The position numbers and the translations under genes were made by a program. Shown piece after piece: positions 32,884 to 38,275 of a DNA stretch of 38,275 bases (positions are counted from its first letter, which is position 1; every line of letters begins with the position of its first letter). The stretch spans positions 1-38,275 of the forward strand of contig CAZGLO010000033.1 in the NCBI GenBank assembly GCA_964526735.1, read 5' to 3'. This stretch comes from JAAUSY01 sp964526735. Lineage in GTDB: Bacteria > Chloroflexota > Chloroflexia > Chloroflexales > Chloroflexaceae. Below the pieces are notes generated by a model, which made no database searches, was not told the origin of the DNA, and worked only from the letters and a program-made list of their open reading frames with translations.

Positions 32884-34118
32884 TATAGCGCATGCAACAA
32901 ATGTTGTTCCAATTCGGTGCAGTGACGTTGCCACGAGTAGTGGGCCACAACCCGCTCTCGCCCCCGCCGCCCCATCGCCATCGCTGTTTCTGGCTCTGCC
33001 ACGAGCTGCCCTATCGCGCGGGCCAGGTCATCAATCTGGTCTTCGGCAAAGAGCATTCCCTCTTGGCCCTCGCGGATGATGGTGTTGAGCGGGTGTATAT
33101 TTGTTGTCACGACGGGCAATCCCGCCGCCATATATTCATATACCTTCAGCGGCGACCAGAAAAACCCTGCCGCGCGCAATGCCGGATGCGGGGTCGTGGT
33201 GAAGGGTGCCACGCCAATGTGGGCATAGGGCAATTCCTGTGCCACCCGCTCGTGAGCCATCGCCCCCAGCAGGTGAATGTGGCGGGGCCATGTGGCGGCA
33301 TAGCGTTCGGCAGAAGCACGTTCCGGGCCATCGCCAATCAGCACGAAATGGGCATTGACACCCTGCTCCAACAACCGCCCAGCCGCCTGCACAAACCCAT
33401 GTACCCCGTGCCACGCCCGGAATGACCCCAGAAATACGACAATTGGCGCATCGAGGGTGGCAAGGTAGGGCGGGCTGGGAGGCGGGCTGGGAAGATCATC
33501 ATCGCCATATATCCCCGTATCTTGGGGCAAGGGCGTTACTCTGTCAACATTGGCTCCCCATGGTAGTTCAACGATCTTTTGGCGGGAAATCTCATGAGGT
33601 ATGGTCGTATGCAGGGGGGTCACAATCGTCGTGGCCCATTGGCATTGGGTCGTCGCCCACCGCCGCATCGGCCCGCCAAGCGCATCATCAAGCCGCCGCT
33701 TCAGGATGACAGGCGGATCGACGATTAGCGCATTGACCTCAAGCATGGACGGGATGCCAAAGCGATGAGCTGCCCATATCCCCGCCCCTCCAAAGTTGTA
33801 ATAACGCTCCATAATAACGTCAGGGCGCAAGGCGCGGACAAGGCTGAAAATAGGCCACGCCCCCGCAATCGCCATCTGCTTGGGGATATCGTGGTAGTAG
33901 AGCGAAAAACCGTCGTAAGGTATGGGCAATAGATGGCCTCCTAACGACCGCCACGGAAGCGTAATCGCGGACGGCAGGGGAAGTGAATGGCTCCGTGCCG
34001 CCACTAGGTGAACGTCGTGGCCCCGCCGCGCCAACCCCCGTGCAACCTCAAGCGCATGGGTTGAGCCGCCAATGTGGCCGGGGATAGGGATGCCGTGGGC
34101 AAGGTAGAGAATGCGCAT
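32883..34118 (-). CDS. GT4-family glycosyltransferase
   Basis: 411 residues with GT-B fold hallmarks. It begins MRILYLAHGIPIPGHIGGSTHALEVARGLARRGHDVHLV; the C-terminal half has VVFLGSFRAWHGVHGFVQA, FVLIGDGPE, and the nucleotide-sugar site SPLKVYEYMAAGLPVVTTN (the Glu in KVYEYMA). It is a retaining NDP-sugar-dependent transferase acting in the cytosol, probably on a glycolipid or polysaccharide. The acceptor is unknown. No good Shine-Dalgarno or promoter is evident. It is first of the three-gene minus-strand run and overlaps the lipoprotein gene by one base. Confidence 0.92.
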   Translation of the reverse strand: MRILYLAHGIPIPGHIGGSTHALEVARGLARRGHDVHLVAARSHSLPLPSAITLPWRSLGGHLLPIPYDGFSLYYHDIPKQMAIAGAWPIFSLVRALRPDVIMERYYNFGGAGIWAAHRFGIPSMLEVNALIVDPPVILKRRLDDALGGPMRRWATTQCQWATTIVTPLHTTIPHEISRQKIVELPWGANVDRVTPLPQDTGIYGDDDLPSPPPSPPYLATLDAPIVVFLGSFRAWHGVHGFVQAAGRLLEQGVNAHFVLIGDGPERASAERYAATWPRHIHLLGAMAHERVAQELPYAHIGVAPFTTTPHPALRAAGFFWSPLKVYEYMAAGLPVVTTNIHPLNTIIREGQEGMLFAEDQIDDLARAIGQLVAEPETAMAMGRRGRERVVAHYSWQRHCTELEQHLLHAL

Positions 34119-34257
34119 AGTGAAGTATGAGCCTATCCTATCTCTTCCTCATGCTCGTATAGTAGTTCAGTAATCCGATCTGATTTATGAATGAGGAACT
34201 GGCATGATATGATTATCTCCAACTAATGCTATTCACCCTCTTCCCAGGAGATTCCTA

Positions 34258-34407
34258 ATGACCGATCCCTTGCACCAGTTTTTGGACGAGACCCGCGATG
34301 CGCGCGAATACAAACATGCCCTAGCGGTCAAAATGGTCCACGAGAGCATTGTCTACGACACCATTGTGACCATGCTTCAGGTTTCGAAAGCGTTCATTAG
34401 CAAGTAG
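34258..34407 (+). pseudogene. Truncated N-terminus of an IS630-like transposase
   Basis: 49 codons with a good ribosome-binding site (AGGAG). The peptide reads DPLHQFLDETRDAREYKHA, then LAVKMV...YDTIVTMLQVSKAFISK, the helix-turn-helix that opens IS630-family/ISSoc-type transposases, where the usual continuation is a Trp-Lys (SKWK). Here the Trp position is TAG, and the sequence beyond it no longer resembles the family in this frame. So it is a decayed insertion-sequence fragment rather than a simple nonsense mutant. I saw no flanking inverted repeats. A functional small DNA-binding protein is possible but less likely. Confidence 0.6.
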
Positions 34408-34463
34408 GCGCAAGAACATACAATGAATGATGATATTCGTGGTAGTATAGGCGAGAGACGGGT

Positions 34464-34477
34464 GTTTTTGCAAAAAC
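34464..34477. promoter_or_regulatory. Perfect palindrome GTTTTTGCAAAAAC before fmt
   Basis: A 14-bp perfect palindrome directly upstream of the fmt -10 element, in the position where a repressor would overlap the polymerase. It shares its arms with the GTTTTT-N4-AAAAAC repeat before glyA. Confidence 0.4.
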
Positions 34478-34478
34478 C

Positions 34479-34487
34479 TGGTACAAT
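34479..34487 (+). promoter_or_regulatory. Extended -10 promoter of fmt
   Basis: TGG-TACAAT without a good -35. The start would be near 34494, within a 10-bp tandem duplication (AAGCAGACGT at 34488-34497 and 34498-34507). Confidence 0.5.
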
Positions 34488-34507
34488 AAGCAGACGTAAG
34501 CAGACGT
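34488..34507. repeat. 10-bp tandem duplication at the fmt start point
   Basis: AAGCAGACGT occurs twice head to tail immediately after the -10 element. It would form the first bases of the fmt leader. Confidence 0.8.
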
Positions 34508-34542
34508 GATGTGCACATAGAGCGTGTTTTGAAGGTTTACCA

Positions 34543-35529
34543 ATGCGAATATTGTTTCTTGGAAGCCCATCGTTCGCCGTTCACCCGCTCAATGCGCTTG
34601 TCCAGGCGGGGTATGAGGTTGTCGGGGTGGTGACGCAACCCGACCGTCCCGCGGGCCGCAAACGTATCCTGACCCCTCCGCCCGTGAAGGAAGCCGCCCA
34701 ATCGTTTGGCATTCCGGTCTTCCAGCCCGAGTCGTTGCGGGGGGAAGAGGCAGCCGCACCATTAGCTGCTCTGCGGCCAGATGTTGGCGTGGTGGCAGCA
34801 TATGGCGAGATTTTGCGCAAGCATATCATCGACCTCCCGACGCACGGCTACCTCAACATCCACCCATCGTTGCTGCCACTCCACCGCGGGCCAGCGCCAG
34901 TGACCGGGGCTATCTTGGCGGGCGAGAACGAGACGGGTGTCACGATTATGAAGCTCACGGCGAAGATGGATAGTGGGCCTATCCTGGCGCAGGCGACCGT
35001 CCCGCTCTTGCCAACCACGCGCTCCGGCCCGCTCACCGACGAACTTTTTCAGATCGGGGCAGAGCTGTTGGTCAAGGTCATCACGCCTTACGTCGATGGA
35101 GAGATAGAGCTGCGTGAGCAAGACCATTCGCAGGCGACAATCACGCGGCTGCTGAAGAAGAATGACGGCTTACTCGATTGGCGATTGCCCGCATTGGTGC
35201 TAGAGCGGCAAACACGTGCATTTGACCCCTGGCCCGGCGCATACACGATGTGGGGCGACCAACGGCTCAAAGTGATTACGGCGCGGGTACATCAAACTTA
35301 CACGTCCTCATACACGCCACTCGCAGGCTCATCTGGCAACGACACGGTTGAGACAGCCGTCGGGACTATCGTGGCGGAAGAAGAAGGGCCACTCGTGGCG
35401 ACCGGCAGCGGCGCGTTGGAGCTTGTAGAAGTCCTGCCCGCAGGCAAACGGGTGATGTCTGGGCGAGAGTGGGCAGCGGGGCAGCGTGGGGTTGTGGGGC
35501 AGCAGTTTACACCCCTCCCAACGCCGTAA
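34543..35529 (+). CDS. fmt: Methionyl-tRNA formyltransferase
   Basis: 328 residues. It formylates initiator Met-tRNA using 10-formyl-tetrahydrofolate. The catalytic triad is visible: Asn105 and His107 in LNIHPSLLP and Asp143 in AKMDSGP. Other hallmarks are FLGSPSFAVHPL, VTQPDRPAGRK, AAYGEIL and the C-terminal domain with RAFDPWPGAYTMW. GAAGG lies before the ATG. It has its own promoter. It is commonly next to def or rsmB, but neither is here. Confidence 0.96.
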   Translation: MRILFLGSPSFAVHPLNALVQAGYEVVGVVTQPDRPAGRKRILTPPPVKEAAQSFGIPVFQPESLRGEEAAAPLAALRPDVGVVAAYGEILRKHIIDLPTHGYLNIHPSLLPLHRGPAPVTGAILAGENETGVTIMKLTAKMDSGPILAQATVPLLPTTRSGPLTDELFQIGAELLVKVITPYVDGEIELREQDHSQATITRLLKKNDGLLDWRLPALVLERQTRAFDPWPGAYTMWGDQRLKVITARVHQTYTSSYTPLAGSSGNDTVETAVGTIVAEEEGPLVATGSGALELVEVLPAGKRVMSGREWAAGQRGVVGQQFTPLPTP

Positions 35530-35548
35530 CAATGCACGATCATATCTA

Positions 35549-35557
35549 TGATACAAT
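35549..35557 (+). promoter_or_regulatory. Extended -10 promoter of the SH3b gene
   Basis: TGA-TACAAT, the same core as the XRE-cupin promoter, with no good -35. The start would be near 35564, leaving a leader of about 119 bases. Between 35580 and 35602 AGAAGCAA occurs twice. Confidence 0.5.
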
Positions 35558-35682
35558 ATCGATTGGTCTCGCGATAGACAGAAGCAACAGAGAGAAGCAA
35601 TAGAAAAAACGTGCACCGTTCCATGCCGCAGATTAGGTAAGGTAGTCATCGGGACTGGGGTGCTTCGCGTATACACAAAACT

Positions 35683-38109
35683 ATGAACACGATGGATATT
35701 AGCGACGAAATGTATAAGCTTGGTGTCCGCGATGCCGAGCAAGATGATCTCAATCTTTTTTATTACCAACACTATTACTATTACCGCCAAGGGTACGACC
35801 AAGCCCGCCGCGGCCACCAGCGCTCGCAAATCACCAAAAAGCTTTCCGATCAGCGGTTGCTGCCGATTGTGATTGGGCTTGTGGTGGTGGTGGCGCTATC
35901 GTGTGTGGGTATTCTCCTCACACAAGGCTCTGGCACTCAGTTGATAAGCTTCACGGACAACGACGATAATGATGATGCGCAAGCCGTGAGCGAGATTCTT
36001 TCCGACACGACCAACCTCATTGAGACGAGCTTTGCGACTACCCCGACCCCTATCAGCCTCACGCCAGAGGCCGATGTGCTGTTGGAGGTGGGGATAGAGG
36101 CGTTAGTGACCAACCTCGACGGGGCACCATTGCGCGCCCGCAGCGAGCCTAGTCTCGATGCTTCCATCGAAACGCGCTTCCCCGAAGGCGCAAAGGTGAC
36201 GATTTTGGAGGGGCCGGTCGAAGCCGATGGCTTGATATGGTGGAAGGTAGAGGGCGCAGCCGGTAGTGGCTGGAGCGTGGAGCGGGGCAAAGATGATTTG
36301 CTTGTTCTCCGCCCACCAACACCATCTCCCATTCCTACGGAAGAAGTCGTTGCGATGGTGCAAACCAAGTCGGCGATTGAGACAGCTGAAGCGGCCCCCT
36401 CTCCCACGACCCCCCCTGCTACAGAAGTTGCTCCGCCCACGGCAGAGCCAACTGCTACTCCAGAGCAGCCGCTCCGAGTGGGCGATACGGTCAAGATCGT
36501 GGGTATCGGCAATGCGTCATTGCGGGCACGGAGTGAGCCAGGTGTCAACCAACCGATCCGCGTTCATATCTCTGAGGGCACAGAATTAAAGGTCTTGGCA
36601 GGCCCAAATGAGGTAGATGGCTATGTGTGGTGGCAGGTGCAGAGTGAGGATGGGACAGGGTGGATTGTTGAGGAGGGGCCGGAAGGGCAAAAACTCCTAG
36701 AGCGCATTGCATCAGCCCCCGCCGAAGCTCCCTCAGATGCCGCCACAGATGCCGCGACGGGTGACACGACGGGCGATACTCCTGCCCAAGAGCCTACTCC
36801 CGTTCCCGAAGGCGTGTATGTTGGTGGGACGGTACGTATCATCAACGTTGGCGACTCAGCCCTCAGCGCGCGCAGTCAACCCGGCACCGGCAACGCGATT
36901 CAGACGACATTCCCGGCAAACTCCGAGGTGCAAGTGGTTGATGGGCCGGTTGATGCCAATGGCTACACGTGGTGGAAGGTAGAGGGCGATGCGGGCACTG
37001 GTTGGTGCGCTGAAGAGAACCAAAATGGCCTTGCGTGGCTTGATCCAGTCGCGCCTGCAACCGCGCCAGAGGCTGCAGAAACAGCCGCTCCTACCAACAC
37101 AACCGAACCTCCTACGCCCACACCAACCACCGTTGCGGTTGGGGGCAGTGCGCGGGTGGTGAATGTTGGCGACAACGACCTCACGGTGCGCAACAATGCA
37201 AGCACCAGCGCTGGTATTGTGACGGCCTTGCCAGAGGGCACCGTGGTCGAGATTGTCGATGGGCCGGTTGAGACGGGCGGTTATACGTGGTGGCAAATCC
37301 GCAGCAATGGCGTGACAGGGTGGTCGGCTGGAACGGCTCCCGGCGGCATCATCATGCTTGAGATGGTTGATGCGACGCCCACGCCTGAGCCAACAAATAC
37401 GCCCGAACCGACCAATACGCCCGAACCGACCAATACGCCCGAACCGACCAATACGCCCGAACCAACTGCCACCCCTGAACCGACCACAGAGCCTTCACCC
37501 GAACCGACGGCCACCGAAGAACCGGCGGATGAGGAAGAGGCAGACGAGGCGGATGAGGCGGATGAGGCAGACGAGGCGGAAGAACCTGACAGTGCCACGG
37601 CGTTGGAGGTGGGTGGCAATGCCCGCATCGTGAACGTTGGCCAAGATGGGTTGCGCATCCGCCAAGAGGCCGGTACCGATGGTGCTTCTGTCACTGGCTT
37701 CCCGCAAGGCGCTGTCGTCGAAGTGTTGGAAGGGCCGGTTGAGGCAGACGGCTATACGTGGTGGCGCATCAAGTATCGTGATAACGAGGGATGGGCCGCG
37801 GGCGGAAGTGCTGACGGGGTTGTCTGGCTTGAGCCAACCACCGAAACCAGTAGTGACGATGCGCTTGTGCCGCTGCACATCGGCGGGATGGCGCAGATCG
37901 TGAATGTTGGCGGTGGCGACTTAACCGCCCGCACCAAACCCGGCACCGGCAGTGACGCGATTATGGCGCTGCCCACCGGCAGCCAAGTCACCATTGTGGA
38001 TGGGCCGGTCGAACGAGATGGCTACACATGGTGGCGAGTCGAATATAATGGAACACAGGGATGGGCAGCCGAAGGCGGCGGTGGAGTCACCTGGCTCGAA
38101 CCGCTCTAA
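35683..38109 (+). CDS. Membrane-anchored protein with six SH3b repeats
   Basis: 808 residues. A cytoplasmic N-terminus (1-57) carries a Tyr cluster (FYYQHYYYYRQGYDQARRG, 26-44). One membrane helix follows (about 58-80), then an outside region of six bacterial SH3 domains at about 135-207, 265-340, 380-452, 485-560, 643-715 and 732-806. Each has the pattern I.NVG...L..R...G, then GPVEADGYTWWRV and a G-W pair. SH3b domains bind peptidoglycan or other wall or surface ligands. Linkers are Pro/Thr-rich (TPEPTN repeats) and acidic (EADEAD). No catalytic domain is present. The start is ATG 35683 (ATG 35692 possible); no clear ribosome-binding site. 38110-38275 shows only a weak long-range AAAGAAGC/GCTTCTTT pairing (38143-38150, 38205-38212) before a T-run, a doubtful terminator. 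Confidence 0.9.
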   Translation: MNTMDISDEMYKLGVRDAEQDDLNLFYYQHYYYYRQGYDQARRGHQRSQITKKLSDQRLLPIVIGLVVVVALSCVGILLTQGSGTQLISFTDNDDNDDAQAVSEILSDTTNLIETSFATTPTPISLTPEADVLLEVGIEALVTNLDGAPLRARSEPSLDASIETRFPEGAKVTILEGPVEADGLIWWKVEGAAGSGWSVERGKDDLLVLRPPTPSPIPTEEVVAMVQTKSAIETAEAAPSPTTPPATEVAPPTAEPTATPEQPLRVGDTVKIVGIGNASLRARSEPGVNQPIRVHISEGTELKVLAGPNEVDGYVWWQVQSEDGTGWIVEEGPEGQKLLERIASAPAEAPSDAATDAATGDTTGDTPAQEPTPVPEGVYVGGTVRIINVGDSALSARSQPGTGNAIQTTFPANSEVQVVDGPVDANGYTWWKVEGDAGTGWCAEENQNGLAWLDPVAPATAPEAAETAAPTNTTEPPTPTPTTVAVGGSARVVNVGDNDLTVRNNASTSAGIVTALPEGTVVEIVDGPVETGGYTWWQIRSNGVTGWSAGTAPGGIIMLEMVDATPTPEPTNTPEPTNTPEPTNTPEPTNTPEPTATPEPTTEPSPEPTATEEPADEEEADEADEADEADEAEEPDSATALEVGGNARIVNVGQDGLRIRQEAGTDGASVTGFPQGAVVEVLEGPVEADGYTWWRIKYRDNEGWAAGGSADGVVWLEPTTETSSDDALVPLHIGGMAQIVNVGGGDLTARTKPGTGSDAIMALPTGSQVTIVDGPVERDGYTWWRVEYNGTQGWAAEGGGGVTWLEPL
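37387..37458. repeat. 18-bp tandem repeats (TPEPTN linker)
   Basis: Four units of GAACCGACCAATACGCCC (first unit diverged; a degenerate fifth unit runs to 37476). In frame in the SH3b protein between repeats four and five. Units two to four are identical, which implies recent expansion or copy correction. Confidence 0.9.
37540..37575. repeat. 9-bp tandem repeats (acidic linker)
   Basis: Four units alternating GCAGACGAG and GCGGATGAG, encoding ADE triplets, just upstream of SH3b repeat five. Confidence 0.85.
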
Positions 38110-38275
38110 ACCTGCTCTACCCGTAAAAAAACCAAAAGAACCAAAGAAGCGAATACAAGTCTCAGGTCTATAGAGTATGATAATTTCGTAGATCTGGGGC
38201 TTGTGCTTCTTTTTGCTTTCAGGGCAATCGCATCTTAGCATCCCAACACCCGAGCAAGGTAGGCACCATCAAGCG

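Larger units (their letters stand above)
34119..34542. other. Intergenic region with transposase relic and fmt promoter
   Basis: 424 bases between divergent GT4 and fmt. It holds a truncated transposase-like reading frame (34258-34407), a 14-bp palindrome, an extended -10 promoter and a 10-bp tandem duplication (34488-34507). 34119-34250 shows no gene and no clear promoter for the minus-strand GT4. Confidence 0.6.

Overview
The window looks chromosomal and bacterial. It has moderately high GC, dense gene packing, and both strands used in blocks. The mix of protein families points to the phylum Chloroflexota (Anaerolineae/Ardenticatenia-like): zinc-ribbon/FHA/VWA/PP2C signalling proteins, repeated 'YW..GG...FG.P' modules behind a glycosidase-like domain, an SH3b-repeat surface protein, DUF58 with a DUF4175-like partner, and several GT-C membrane proteins. 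That assignment is an inference from family content; there is no rRNA or other marker gene. I saw no tRNA, rRNA, CRISPR array or intact transposase.

Layout. (1) 141-6778, minus strand: a Ser/Thr phospho-signalling cluster read right to left: zinc-ribbon PP2C, pseudokinase-PP2C fusion, VWA protein, zinc-ribbon FHA protein. The only kinase-like domain has lost its catalytic motifs. (2) 7249-16302, plus strand: an XRE-cupin regulator, then a tightly packed run (AI-2E-type transporter, SAM methyltransferase, GT-C membrane protein, exported GH-A-like glycosidase, DUF4175-like protein, DUF58 protein) ending at a terminator. (3) 16386-20731, plus: a UPF0173 metallo-hydrolase, serine hydroxymethyltransferase (glyA), and a second large GT-C glycosyltransferase. 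(4) 20744-22584, minus: a lower-GC pair, a ParA-type ATPase and a small partner. Next to it, at 22753-22969 on the plus strand, lies a strongly structured RNA that resembles HEARO/omega RNA, the guide RNA of IscB nucleases, with no IscB gene nearby. (5) 23151-28536, plus: a FmdB-type zinc ribbon protein, a sugar nucleotidyltransferase, and the operon panB-panC-aguB-aguA (pantothenate synthesis joined to agmatine-to-putrescine conversion). (6) 28771-34118, minus: a GT4 glycosyltransferase, an orphan family-5 solute-binding lipoprotein and a STAND NTPase with TPRs. (7) 34258-38109, plus: a relic of an IS630-like transposase N-terminus, methionyl-tRNA formyltransferase (fmt), and a membrane-anchored protein with six SH3b repeats.

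Cross-cutting signals. Most of the promoters I can see use an extended -10 of the form TGN-TAYAMT, usually without a good -35. Short in-frame tandem repeats (periods 9, 12 and 18) occur at the ends or linkers of several proteins. The observations most worth following up are the stand-alone omega-RNA-like element, the kinase-less phosphosignalling cluster with its pseudokinase-phosphatase fusion, and the low-GC ParA pair next to the RNA.
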